From Acidimicrobiales bacterium (GTDB lineage: Bacteria; Actinomycetota; Acidimicrobiia; Acidimicrobiales; SZUA-35): DNA of 64,000 nt. The stretch is taken from positions 1 through 64,000 of the forward strand of contig JABDIY010000137.1 of NCBI GenBank assembly GCA_013003535.1. The letters are read 5' to 3'. Under the pieces are notes generated by a model. That model had not been told where the DNA came from. It saw nothing but the letters and a program-made list of their open reading frames with translations, and made no database searches. Of this stretch, positions 1-8,289 are shown piece by piece (position 1 is the stretch's first letter; every line of letters starts with the position of its first letter). The position numbers were made by a program, and so were the translations under genes.

Positions 1-1
1 C

Positions 2-277
2 CCCTATCCCATCCTCCAAGCTGCCTCGGATCGGTTTCAGGCTCTGGTCGAAGTCGGCCAGGCACCAACGTTCGATCCGGTCCTCGATGAGGAATCTTCT
101 GAGTCGGCGGGAGTCCGCAACGACGGGATCGACCGTGATACTGCTCACCTGGCTGGGGATGCAAGCATCGGTAGCGAGATCGTTTCCCTCTCATCAGAAG
201 ACGGTGACCCCGCTCGTGTCGAGGGTGCGATTTCCAACACCATCGAGTTTGCGGAACTGACCAGCGAGACCGATTGA
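2..277 (+). CDS. C-terminal end of an unidentified acidic protein (5' truncated)
   Basis: An open frame enters from the left edge and runs 91 codons without a stop to a TGA at 275-277, ending 11 bp before the convergent stop codon of the biotin ligase gene. The peptide is rich in Asp, Glu and Ser and looks low in structure, like a disordered tail. I recognise no family. It is absent from the ORF track because its start lies outside the window. It is called as coding because the frame is open up to a tidy convergent gene end, but a 91-codon open frame in G+C-rich DNA is modest evidence. Confidence 0.5.
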   Translation, partial: PYPILQAASDRFQALVEVGQAPTFDPVLDEESSESAGVRNDGIDRDTAHLAGDASIGSEIVSLSSEDGDPARVEGAISNTIEFAELTSETD

Positions 278-288
278 ACCCTTTTGGC

Positions 289-1065
289 TTAGGCCGTCTG
301 AATCACCACATCTCCCACCGTGATGCGATGATGCTGACCTCCCCGATCCACGATCAACTCGCCAGAATCGGCCACTTCCAAGGCTCGCCCGCTGAGCAGT
401 TCACGAGCTAGTTGGAATTCGACCGGTTGGCCAATGGTGCAGCAATTCTCCCGGTACTGCGCCATGACTGCTTTTGGATCACGCCGGAGCCACTCGGTCC
501 AATGCTGCAAACGGTCACAGAAAGCGTGAAAGATTTCTGGTGCGTCCGGGGCTTCACCCGAGATGAGCTCAGCGAGCGAGATCGCCCGTGAGGTGACGAT
601 CTGGTCGGCGGAATCTCGAATGGGCTGTAAGTTCATCCCGACGCCGACCGCCACACCAAGCGCGCCATCGGCGATCGGACAACTTTCCACCAGTATTCCC
701 GCCAACTTCCGCCACCCTCCATCCCGCTGCACCACCACATCGTTCGGCCAACTCAATTCCACCCCGCCCTGATCTCTGGTCGGCCCAGCTATCGCGGCAG
801 CCTCCACCGCCGCCAACCCGGCTGCGAACGGGACAAGCGACACCTCGGCTTGACCCGCCGCCCACGTCTGAGGAACCGAGCCGAGCATCGCTTGAACGGT
901 GCTCGAGTCAGTGGGTCTGTCGTTGTGCCAGATACGCCCGAGGCGACCACGGCCGGCGGTTTGATGGTCAGCGAGGATCGGCTCCGGCGACGTCCCCTCA
1001 CGGAAGGCTCGTAGGACATCCTGATTGGTGCTTCCCGTGCTGGACACATGGAGAAAGTTGGCCAT
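289..1065 (-). CDS. birA: biotin--[acetyl-CoA-carboxylase] ligase
   Basis: Attaches biotin to the BCCP lysine of biotin-dependent carboxylases in the cytoplasm through biotinyl-AMP. Visible motifs are the N-terminal STGSTNQD segment, the biotinyl-AMP loop TAGRGRLGR, LSWPNDVVV with KLAGILVE, and VGVGMNLQ. The small C-terminal domain is present, but there is no N-terminal helix-turn-helix, so this is a mono-functional ligase rather than a repressor. The track ORF is 332 aa; I start it at the internal ATG at 1065 (258 aa) because homology begins there and CGGAG lies about 5 nt upstream. It is divergent, with a 61-bp gap, from the carboxylase gene it probably serves. Confidence 0.92.
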   Translation of the reverse strand: MANFLHVSSTGSTNQDVLRAFREGTSPEPILADHQTAGRGRLGRIWHNDRPTDSSTVQAMLGSVPQTWAAGQAEVSLVPFAAGLAAVEAAAIAGPTRDQGGVELSWPNDVVVQRDGGWRKLAGILVESCPIADGALGVAVGVGMNLQPIRDSADQIVTSRAISLAELISGEAPDAPEIFHAFCDRLQHWTEWLRRDPKAVMAQYRENCCTIGQPVEFQLARELLSGRALEVADSGELIVDRGGQHHRITVGDVVIQTA

Positions 1066-1126
1066 TACTCCGAAATCATTTCGTCGATACTTTGCAATTC
1101 GGCTGCGCTCGACTAACCATAGGCGG

Positions 1127-2875
1127 GTGTTCACAAAGGTTCTGATCGCAAATCGTGGAGAAATCGCCGTTCGGGTCATCCGTGCCTGCCAGGAGATGGG
1201 AGTGGCCACGGTGGCGGTGTACTCCGACCTTGATCGAGAGGCTCTCCATGTCCGACTCGCCGATGAAGCGTTTGCGCTCGGAGGCAAGACCGCGGCCGAA
1301 AGCTACCTGAACACCGACGCCATCCTCAATGCGATCGAGCGCTCCGGAGCGGACGCCGTCCATCCCGGCTATGGATTTTTCAGCGAGAACGCCGACTTCG
1401 CACGGGCCATTTCCGATCGGGGGGTTGCCTTCATCGGCCCACCCCCCGAGGCCATCGAAGTCATGGGCGACAAGGTCAGCGCCCGCGAAGCGGCCGAGAA
1501 GGTTGATGTCCACGGGGTTCCTGGCAACACGGAGTTTTTGACCGACGCCAAACAAATCACCGACTTCGGTTCCGAGGCTGGCTATCCGCTAGCGATCAAA
1601 GCGGCTTACGGCGGCGGCGGACGCGGCATGAAAGTAGTGAACTCGGCCGAGGAGGCCGGATCGGCACTGGAGTCTGCGCGTCGCGAAGCCCTCGCCTACT
1701 TCGGAAGAGATGAATGCTACGTGGAGCGTTACCTCACCGCTCCCCGTCACATCGAGATTCAGGTCCTGTGCGATCAACACGGCAACGGCGTACACCTCAG
1801 CCAACGAGACTGCTCGGCCCAGCGACGACATCAAAAACTCATCGAAGAAGCCCCGGCGTTCAACCTCCCTGCCGACATTGCGGCCTCGATGGGCGACGAT
1901 GCCGTGAAGGTGGCGCTCGGATGCGGGTACACCAATGCCGGAACAGTGGAGTTCCTCTATGAAGATGGAGCGTACTTCTACCTGGAGATGAACACCCGGC
2001 TTCAGGTGGAGCACCCGGTCACCGAGATGGTCACTGGACTGGACCTGGTTCGCCTCCAACTGATGGTGGCCTCGGGCGAACCGCTGCCGTTCAACCAAGA
2101 AGACGTCGTAACAAACGGGCACGCCATCGAGGTGCGGATCAACGCCGAGGACCCTGCCGAAGGCAAATTCCTACCCTCCCCCGGACCGCTTACCTCCATG
2201 CACTTCCCCTCCGGTTACGGCGTTCGCTGGGATGGAGGCTATGAACAAGGCGACGAAATCAGCCAGTTCTATGACAACCTGGTCGGCAAACTGGTGTGTT
2301 GGGGGACAACCCGAGATATCGCCATCGCCCGTACGCTCCGGGCTCTTCGAGAATTCCGGATCGAGGGCGTTGCAACCACCATTCCGGCCGACATCGCAAT
2401 TCTCGAACATCCTGACTTCGCGGCCGGAAAACACTCCACGAAGTGGGTGGAAGAGACACTGAATCTCAAGGGTGTGACCGGCACCACCGCACCGGTGAGT
2501 GACCCAGAAGATCCCAAGGTGCAACGAAACGCCACCGTCGAGGTCAACGGCAAGCGCTTCGATGTTGCCATGTGGGTGCCAGAAAGTCAGATGGGAAGCG
2601 CGGCACCGGCAAAAGCCGCGCCCCGGCGAAAGGCCAGCGGTGGTGGTGCCGCTGGCGGCGGGTCGGGGTCGATCACTGCTCCGATGCAGGGCACGATCGT
2701 GAAAGTGCTGGTGGAGCAGGGGGCCGCGGTGGAGGTAGGTCAGACGCTGGTAGTGCTGGAAGCGATGAAAATGGAAAACAACATCACCGCAGACAAAGCC
2801 GGCACCGTTTCGGTGTTGAACGTAGAAGCCGGCCAAGCGATCCAGACCGGTGATGTCATCGCCAAGATCGAATAG
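1127..2875 (+). CDS. accA: acetyl/propionyl-CoA carboxylase alpha subunit (biotin carboxylase + BCCP)
   Basis: Carboxylates biotin with ATP and bicarbonate and carries the carboxyl group to a separate carboxyltransferase subunit, feeding malonyl- or methylmalonyl-CoA synthesis. The biotin carboxylase domain fills about residues 1-450: KVLIANRGEIAVR at the N-terminus, the glycine-rich ATP loop GGGGRGMK near 160, and MNTRLQVEHPVTEMV. An Ala/Gly-rich linker leads to a biotinyl domain with EAMKMEN, biotinylated Lys near 548. The 582-aa length fits the actinobacterial AccA3/PccA type. The start is set at GTG 1127 because the family begins at this residue; the longer track ORF adds an unconserved 34 residues. 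Acyl-chain specificity cannot be read from this subunit, and no beta subunit is in the window. Confidence 0.93.
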   Translation: MFTKVLIANRGEIAVRVIRACQEMGVATVAVYSDLDREALHVRLADEAFALGGKTAAESYLNTDAILNAIERSGADAVHPGYGFFSENADFARAISDRGVAFIGPPPEAIEVMGDKVSAREAAEKVDVHGVPGNTEFLTDAKQITDFGSEAGYPLAIKAAYGGGGRGMKVVNSAEEAGSALESARREALAYFGRDECYVERYLTAPRHIEIQVLCDQHGNGVHLSQRDCSAQRRHQKLIEEAPAFNLPADIAASMGDDAVKVALGCGYTNAGTVEFLYEDGAYFYLEMNTRLQVEHPVTEMVTGLDLVRLQLMVASGEPLPFNQEDVVTNGHAIEVRINAEDPAEGKFLPSPGPLTSMHFPSGYGVRWDGGYEQGDEISQFYDNLVGKLVCWGTTRDIAIARTLRALREFRIEGVATTIPADIAILEHPDFAAGKHSTKWVEETLNLKGVTGTTAPVSDPEDPKVQRNATVEVNGKRFDVAMWVPESQMGSAAPAKAAPRRKASGGGAAGGGSGSITAPMQGTIVKVLVEQGAAVEVGQTLVVLEAMKMENNITADKAGTVSVLNVEAGQAIQTGDVIAKIE

Positions 2876-3012
2876 GACCGTCGTGCCGGACGCACCGAGG
2901 CACTTCACCCAAATTGCAACTTCAGAGCTCTGGCGCGGCCTCTGATCAAGTATTCGCTGGCAAACTGACGATGTCCCAAGACCATTCACCCCACCGGGAC
3001 AGGGAGAGAACA

Positions 3013-3900
3013 ATGAAAAAGACACTTCTAGGGATGCTTCTGGCCTTCGCTCTGCTCGGCGCCGCATGCGGCAGCGATGCCGTAGAGAACGTCACCGCCG
3101 ACGACAGCTCTTCAACCGACGACGGCGAGATGGCTGCCGATAGCGGCGAGATGACCGAAACCGACCACTGCAGTGCGATCAAAACCAAAGGCACCCTCAC
3201 CGTCGCAACTGGCGACCCGGTGTTCCCCCCGTGGATGATCGACGATGACCCCACCAACGGCGAAGGCTTCGAGTCCGCTGTGGTGTACGCGGTTGCCGAC
3301 GAGCTGGGCCTGGATGTCACCTGGGTCCGCACCACCTTCGATCAGTCCTATGCCCCCGGTGCAAAGGATTACGATTTCAACGTCCAGCAAATCTCGATCA
3401 CCGAGGAACGTGAGGCGGCGGTCGATTTTTCCACGCCGTACTACGTAGCCGAACAAGCGATCATCGCCACCGATGAGAACGCCTTCGCAAACGTGACATC
3501 GGTGGAGGATCTGAAGGGTCTGAAACTGGGAGCCGGCCTCGGCACCACGAGTTTGACCTACATCGAAGACGTGATCCAACCCGACACCGACGCGGCAGTC
3601 TTCGATGACAACGTGGCAGCAAAGGCGGCTTTTGACGCCGGTCAGATCGACGGACTGGTCCTCGACCTGCCCACCGCGTACTACGTCTCGGCAGTGGAGA
3701 TCGACGGAGCATTCATCGCTGGCGTGCTCCCTGAGATCCAGGAAGGCGCCGACTCCCTCGGCTTCGCATTCGAAGAAGGAAGCGAGTTCACGCCGTGCAT
3801 CAACGCAGCCCTCGAAACCCTCCGAACCGACGGCGTGCTCGAAGCACTCGAGGAGCAGTACCTCAACAACGCCGGGGAGATCCCCACCTTCTCCAACTAG
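3013..3900 (+). CDS. amino-acid ABC transporter substrate-binding lipoprotein
   Basis: Extracellular receptor of a polar amino-acid importer (SBP_bac_3 family). The N-terminus MKKTLLGMLLAFALLGAAC is a lipoprotein signal whose lipobox puts the lipidated Cys near residue 19. An acidic Ser/Asp/Glu linker follows, then the binding fold starting at GTLTVATGDPVFPP, with QQISITEEREAAVDFSTPYY as the family signature region. The start at ATG 3013 has an AGGGAGA ribosome site about 5 nt upstream, whereas the track start at 2914 has none. It heads a set with the permease (3997) and ATPase (4877). The ligand cannot be predicted from what I can see. Confidence 0.9.
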   Translation: MKKTLLGMLLAFALLGAACGSDAVENVTADDSSSTDDGEMAADSGEMTETDHCSAIKTKGTLTVATGDPVFPPWMIDDDPTNGEGFESAVVYAVADELGLDVTWVRTTFDQSYAPGAKDYDFNVQQISITEEREAAVDFSTPYYVAEQAIIATDENAFANVTSVEDLKGLKLGAGLGTTSLTYIEDVIQPDTDAAVFDDNVAAKAAFDAGQIDGLVLDLPTAYYVSAVEIDGAFIAGVLPEIQEGADSLGFAFEEGSEFTPCINAALETLRTDGVLEALEEQYLNNAGEIPTFSN

Positions 3901-3996
3901 AACAGCACGGGGTTTTCCTGCTCGTGAGCCGGTGGGCGGAGGGGCGTAAGTCTCAACGACCACTGGCACACTGGGCACGGTGACCAAGGAACGCAG

Positions 3997-4875
3997 GTGA
4001 CAGCAGACCGGCGCGACACCCAACCCGTCTCCAGCGACGCTCGCCCCGTACCGCCATCAATCCTTGGCAACTACTTTTCCCAAGAAGGGGCCAAGGGTGC
4101 CCTGGTCGCCTTCTTTTCGACGCTCGGATTCTTTCTCCTGGCGATCGTCATCATTGGTCGGAGCGAAAACTGGCCGGCTGTCCAACGGTCGTTCTTCAAC
4201 TGGGACATCATCGTCGACTCGTTTCCGAAGGTTTGGGAGGGCTTTCGCACCAACGTATGGATGTTCCTGATCGGTCAGGTTGCGATCATGGCCCTCGCAC
4301 TGGTGATCGCCATGATGCGCAGCTTGAAGGGGCCGGCGTTCTTCCCTCTCCGACTTTTGGCCATCGTCTACATCGATTTCTTTCGGGGCATTCCCATCAT
4401 CCTCGGCCTCTACCTTTTCGGTTTCGGCGTCCCGGCGCTTCGGCTCACCGGAGTGCCAGGAAGTGCGGCGTTCTGGGGACTCCTGGTCGTGGTGTTGTCG
4501 TACTCGGCCTACACCGCCGAGGTGTACCGCTCCGGCATCGATGCGGTGCCAGACAGTCAACGGCTCTCCGCAGCATCTCTGGGTCTCACCCAATTTCAAG
4601 CGCTCCGCTACGCCGTCCTTCCCCAGGCGATCCGCAACGTCATTCCGGCCCTTCTCAACGGTTTCGTTTCTCTCCAGAAGGACGTGGCCCTGTTGGCAGT
4701 GTTGGGAGTACGTGAGGCTGTCCGCGAAGCCCAGATCGCATCCGGTCGTGACTTCAACTACTCGCCCTACATCGCCGCCACGCTCCTGTTTCTGGCGATA
4801 AGTGTTCCATCGGCTCGATTCGCCGACTGGTATACCGCCCGCGATCGAGCTCGACGCTCGCAGGGTGTCGGCTGA
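3997..4875 (+). CDS. amino-acid ABC transporter permease
   Basis: Inner-membrane channel subunit of the importer. Hydrophobic segments lie around residues 38-55, 90-110, 125-145, 155-170 and near the C-terminus. The region SYSAYTAEVYRSGIDAVPDSQ followed by AASLGLTQFQALRYAVLPQA is the EAA loop that contacts the ATPase and is typical of the His/Glu/Gln permease family (HEQRo/HisM). The N-terminus is cytoplasmic and hydrophilic. The GTG start has AAGGA 6 nt upstream. The stop codon is one base before the ATPase start codon, so the two are probably translationally coupled. A single permease gene suggests a homodimeric channel. Confidence 0.9.
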   Translation: MTADRRDTQPVSSDARPVPPSILGNYFSQEGAKGALVAFFSTLGFFLLAIVIIGRSENWPAVQRSFFNWDIIVDSFPKVWEGFRTNVWMFLIGQVAIMALALVIAMMRSLKGPAFFPLRLLAIVYIDFFRGIPIILGLYLFGFGVPALRLTGVPGSAAFWGLLVVVLSYSAYTAEVYRSGIDAVPDSQRLSAASLGLTQFQALRYAVLPQAIRNVIPALLNGFVSLQKDVALLAVLGVREAVREAQIASGRDFNYSPYIAATLLFLAISVPSARFADWYTARDRARRSQGVG

Positions 4876-4876
4876 G

Positions 4877-5623
4877 ATGAAGGTAGAACTCACCGGAATT
4901 CACAAGTCGTTCGGCACCAACCACGTGTTGAAGGGGATCGACCTCGCAGTTGACGAACATCAGGTGGTGTGCCTGATCGGCCCCAGCGGCTGCGGCAAGA
5001 GCACCCTTCTCCGCACGATCAATCTCCTTGAAAAGATCGACGAAGGAGAGGTTCGACTCGACGGACTGTTGATCTCCGGTGCTGGCGTGGATGCCAACAG
5101 TGTTCGCCAGCGGATCGGGATCGTTTTCCAGAGCTACAACTTGTTTCCTCACATGAGTGTTCTCAAGAATCTCACGCTCGGCCCCATCAAAGCCTCGGGA
5201 ATTCCCAGGCCCGAAGCCGAGGCCAAGGCGATAGACCTTCTGGAGCGCTTCGGACTCGGCGACAAGGTGCAGGAGTACCCTGACCGTCTGAGTGGCGGGC
5301 AGCAACAGCGAGCCGCCATCGTGAGGGCGTTGGTGGGCGATCCCGAAGTACTGCTGCTCGATGAGATCACCTCCGCGCTCGACCCCGAACTGGTTGGCGA
5401 AGTCCTCAGCGTGATCAGAGAGCTCGCCACCAGAGGCCTCACCATGGTGCTTGCTACGCACGAAATGGGCTTCGCCCGCGACGTCGCCAATAGGGTCGTC
5501 TTCATGGACGCCGGTCGTGTCGTCGAGGCGGGGCCGCCAGACCAGGTGTTACGAAAACCCACTCAAGCGCGCACGCAACAATTCCTCAAACGCGTGATCC
5601 AAGGCGGCCGTCTGTCTCAGTGA
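4877..5623 (+). CDS. amino-acid ABC transporter ATP-binding protein
   Basis: The 248-aa ATPase that powers the importer. Walker A GPSGCGKST lies near residues 37-45, the Q-loop follows VFQSYNLFPHMSV, the signature is LSGGQQQR, Walker B is VLLLDEITSALDPE, and the switch histidine is in LATHEM. Length and motifs match the GlnQ/HisP class. The start is ATG 4877, immediately after the permease stop; the track start at 4802 lies inside the permease. The gene ends 21 bp before the convergent LpdA-like gene. Confidence 0.93.
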   Translation: MKVELTGIHKSFGTNHVLKGIDLAVDEHQVVCLIGPSGCGKSTLLRTINLLEKIDEGEVRLDGLLISGAGVDANSVRQRIGIVFQSYNLFPHMSVLKNLTLGPIKASGIPRPEAEAKAIDLLERFGLGDKVQEYPDRLSGGQQQRAAIVRALVGDPEVLLLDEITSALDPELVGEVLSVIRELATRGLTMVLATHEMGFARDVANRVVFMDAGRVVEAGPPDQVLRKPTQARTQQFLKRVIQGGRLSQ

Positions 5624-5626
5624 CAA

Positions 5627-5655
5627 CCGCCGACCGCTCGCAATCTACTCGGCGG
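5627..5655. terminator. possible shared terminator hairpin between convergent genes
   Basis: Inverted arms CCGCCGA (5627-5633) and TCGGCGG (5649-5655) enclose a 15-nt loop between two convergent genes, overlapping the last codons of the minus-strand gene. The stem is short and has no T-run, so this is a weak call. Confidence 0.3.
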
Positions 5656-7015
5656 CCTCGCCCAGAACCTCAGCCAAGGCGGGGTGGACAAACGCAGACT
5701 CCACCAGATCGGTGACGGTCAAGCCAGCAGTCACCGCAAGGGCGAGAACGCTGACGAGCTCGGCGGCATGCTGCCCCACGATGGAACCGCCCAGCACCAC
5801 CCCGGTCAGTGGATCGCTCACGATCTTCACGAAACCACGAGGGTCGGAGTTGATCAGCGCTTTGGCTGAAACGCTGAATGGCACCTTGGTGACCCGGATC
5901 TTACGGCCTTCGGCGAACGCATCGGCTTCGGCCAAACCGACGTCGGCTATTTCCGGCTCGGTGAAGATGGCTGACGCCACCTTTTGGTAATCGATATGGC
6001 GGTGTGGGGCCTGGTGTAATCCCATTGCATGTTCGGCAATCTTGCGGCCCTGAATCGAAGCGACCGAACTGAGAGGGAGCTTGCCGGACACGTCGCCGCA
6101 CGCATACACCCCGGCGACATTGGACAGACAGTTGTGGTCAACCTGCACGTACCCCCACTTCGAGTCAACGCCTGCGACATCCAGGCCGAGTTCTTCAGAG
6201 TTGGGGATCGAGCCGATCGCCATCAATGCATGCGATCCGGTGGCAATCCGACCATCATCGCAGTGCACCCGTACCACCGGCCCGTCAACCTCGATTCGTT
6301 CCGCCCGTGCACCTTTGAGAAGTTTGACCTCTCGGTCCACGAATGTTTGTTCGAGCGCTGCGGCTACCTCGGGATCCTTGTAGGGAAGAACATGCTGCCG
6401 GCTAACCACCAGCGTCACCTTGGATCCGAAGGCGGAAAACATGTGAACGAACTCCACACCGGTTACCCCGGAACCGATCACGACGAGGTGCTCAGGTAGT
6501 TCCGGTGGTGGGTAGGCGTGGCGGGTGGTGAGCACCCGTTCGCCATCGATTGGCGCCCAATCCGGGATCCGGGGACGGCTTCCCGTGGAGAGAACGATCA
6601 CGTCGGCCTCGAAGTGCTGTTCGGAACCATCCTTTAGCGTGGCTTTCACCGAATTGGGACCGGTCATCTCACCTGTCCCCTCCACAAGGTTCACACCCTG
6701 GGACCGCAACTGCGTGGAAACCGAGGTCTCCAGCCGGTTTTCGATGCCATTGATTCGCTCGCGCAACGCATTGAAGTCAAGCTGAGCTTCCACCGCCACG
6801 AGGCCCATCTCACTGGCACGCATCATGTCGGACATCATCCCGCCTGTGGCGATCATCGCTTTTGACGGAATGCAATCGAGTAGATGCGCAGCTCCACCAA
6901 CAATGTCGCGTTCGATGAGTGTCACCTTTGCGCCGAGGCGGGCCGCGTGGGTAGCGCAGGTGGTACCACCGGGACCCCCGCCAATAATCACGAATCGTTT
7001 CGCTATACCAGCCAT
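5645..7015 (-). CDS. lpdA: LpdA-like NAD(P)H:quinone/dihydrolipoamide-type flavoprotein reductase
   Basis: A 456-aa FAD/NAD(P)-dependent disulfide-reductase-fold enzyme. The FAD site GGGPGGTTCA starts near residue 11, NAD(P) binding is VIGSGVTGVEF, the second FAD motif is VYACGDVSG, and there is a C-terminal dimerisation domain. In the active-site helix the usual Cys pair is reduced: GGAAHLLDCIPSK keeps one Cys and lacks the first. Loss of one redox Cys is known for the mycobacterial LpdA (Rv3303c) group, which acts on quinones rather than lipoamide. I infer the same here. The gene is probably leaderless (see 7022-7027). Confidence 0.85.
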   Translation of the reverse strand: MAGIAKRFVIIGGGPGGTTCATHAARLGAKVTLIERDIVGGAAHLLDCIPSKAMIATGGMMSDMMRASEMGLVAVEAQLDFNALRERINGIENRLETSVSTQLRSQGVNLVEGTGEMTGPNSVKATLKDGSEQHFEADVIVLSTGSRPRIPDWAPIDGERVLTTRHAYPPPELPEHLVVIGSGVTGVEFVHMFSAFGSKVTLVVSRQHVLPYKDPEVAAALEQTFVDREVKLLKGARAERIEVDGPVVRVHCDDGRIATGSHALMAIGSIPNSEELGLDVAGVDSKWGYVQVDHNCLSNVAGVYACGDVSGKLPLSSVASIQGRKIAEHAMGLHQAPHRHIDYQKVASAIFTEPEIADVGLAEADAFAEGRKIRVTKVPFSVSAKALINSDPRGFVKIVSDPLTGVVLGGSIVGQHAAELVSVLALAVTAGLTVTDLVESAFVHPALAEVLGEAAE

Positions 7016-7021
7016 CGGATC

Positions 7022-7027
7022 AGTGTA
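7022..7027 (-). promoter_or_regulatory. putative -10 box of leaderless lpdA
   Basis: Read on the minus strand, TACACT fits TANNNT and ends 6 nt before the ATG at 7015. No ribosome site is visible, which suggests transcription starts at or next to the start codon. Confidence 0.45.
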
Positions 7028-7103
7028 TTCACCTGATGCACTGAGCTGCGGTTCTGGTGCGCCTCCAGTCCCACCGTGTCCTGGTGGAAGTGGGGTTTAC
7101 CAC

Positions 7104-7109
7104 TACGCT
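7104..7109 (+). promoter_or_regulatory. putative -10 box of leaderless GT4 gene
   Basis: TACGCT fits TANNNT and ends exactly 7 nt before the ATG at 7117, with no Shine-Dalgarno sequence between them. Confidence 0.45.
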
Positions 7110-7116
7110 GAGCCCA

Positions 7117-8289
7117 ATGGCCAAGGGCGAGTTGCTGACAAGCACGGAAGTGACACACACGCTCGGCGCCGAACAGTTCAACGGGATCCACCGCGTAGCT
7201 CTCGAACTCCTGCGCCGTTCGCCAGATATCGAACCGCTCCGCTCACTCGCCGACGCTCCGGGCCAATTCCGGCGTCTGACGCCCGGGGAGCGCTTGGCGG
7301 TTGGACGCGGCTTGGTTCCCGGCCGCGCGTTGGCAACGAGACTCGCCAAGAGACTTCCCGATGATGCTCGCCGCCGTTTTTCCGAGACGTTCAATCTTGC
7401 GGTCGACGTGGCGGAGTCCGATGTGTTTCTGGACCTCGAAGCTGCTTGGCTCAATCCCTGGAGCCGAAGTGACCTCCTGCCCCATCTTCAGCGATTTGCT
7501 GTTGCCACCGCCACCGTGGTCCACGACGTAGCACCGATCACCAACCCTCAGTGGTTCGAGCCAGCTTCCACGTTCCGATTCGAACGCTACCTAAAAGCCC
7601 ATCTTCAACATGGGTCGCACTTTTTCTGTATTTCTCAACACACCCGTTCCCAGCTGGACCGGGTGGCTGATGGTCTTGGCTTCAGGGAGCCGTCTTCTTC
7701 GGTGCTGCCCATGGGAGCGCTCGCTGTTGAATCCATCCGAATAGGCCAGAGCGAGGATGACCGAGCCATGCTGCTGATGGTCGGCACGTTGGAGCCGCGG
7801 AAGAATCACGGCTTCGCCCTCGATCTGCTGGACCGTCTCCTCTCCGAAGGCGCCAACGTGGAACTGCAATTAGTGGGGAGTCGGGGATGGAAGAGCTCTG
7901 ACCTTGTTGCCCGGATAACCAGTCACCCGCAGTACGGAGACCGCCTCCGCTGGCGAAGCGGTCTGAGCGACAGCGCGCTGGCCGAACTTTACAGCGATGC
8001 CGTCGCCGTGTTGGTTCCGTCCCACGATGAAGGGTTTGGCCTTCCGGTGATCGAAGCGCTGGCCCACGGCACACCCGTGATTGCCTCCGACCATCCTGCG
8101 CTACGCGAAGCCGGAGGAACGTTTGCCAAATATGCCGGTTCTCCCGACAGCTGGCACACCATGGTGACCCACTTGCTGGATCCAGCCGAGCAAGCCGCGG
8201 TTCGGCACCGACTTCGCCGTTACGAACCGCCCTCGTGGGACCGCACCGCCGACGTCCTCCACCAGCAGCTTGCCGAGTTGGTTCGCTAA
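7117..8289 (+). CDS. GT4-family glycosyltransferase
   Basis: A 390-aa retaining glycosyltransferase of the GT-B fold. The C-terminal nucleotide-sugar domain is clear: VGTLEPRKNHGFALDLL (near residue 210), the WRSGLSDSALAELYSDAVAVLVPS region, and the EX7E motif in DEGFGLPVIEALAHGTPV. The N-terminal acceptor domain is less conserved and includes VVHDVAPITNP. No signal peptide or membrane segment is seen, so the protein is cytoplasmic. The start is ATG 7117 rather than the track start at 7057, because TACGCT sits 7 nt upstream. It is convergent with the next GT gene and overlaps its end by 4 bp. Donor and acceptor are unknown; a glycan role is inferred from context. Confidence 0.85.
   Translation: MAKGELLTSTEVTHTLGAEQFNGIHRVALELLRRSPDIEPLRSLADAPGQFRRLTPGERLAVGRGLVPGRALATRLAKRLPDDARRRFSETFNLAVDVAESDVFLDLEAAWLNPWSRSDLLPHLQRFAVATATVVHDVAPITNPQWFEPASTFRFERYLKAHLQHGSHFFCISQHTRSQLDRVADGLGFREPSSSVLPMGALAVESIRIGQSEDDRAMLLMVGTLEPRKNHGFALDLLDRLLSEGANVELQLVGSRGWKSSDLVARITSHPQYGDRLRWRSGLSDSALAELYSDAVAVLVPSHDEGFGLPVIEALAHGTPVIASDHPALREAGGTFAKYAGSPDSWHTMVTHLLDPAEQAAVRHRLRRYEPPSWDRTADVLHQQLAELVR

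Noticed and set aside
4057-4893. Long minus-strand ORF opposite the permease
   Set aside because: It is a shadow of the permease gene: the translation is highly polar, repetitive and without any motif, while the plus strand has a full family signature.
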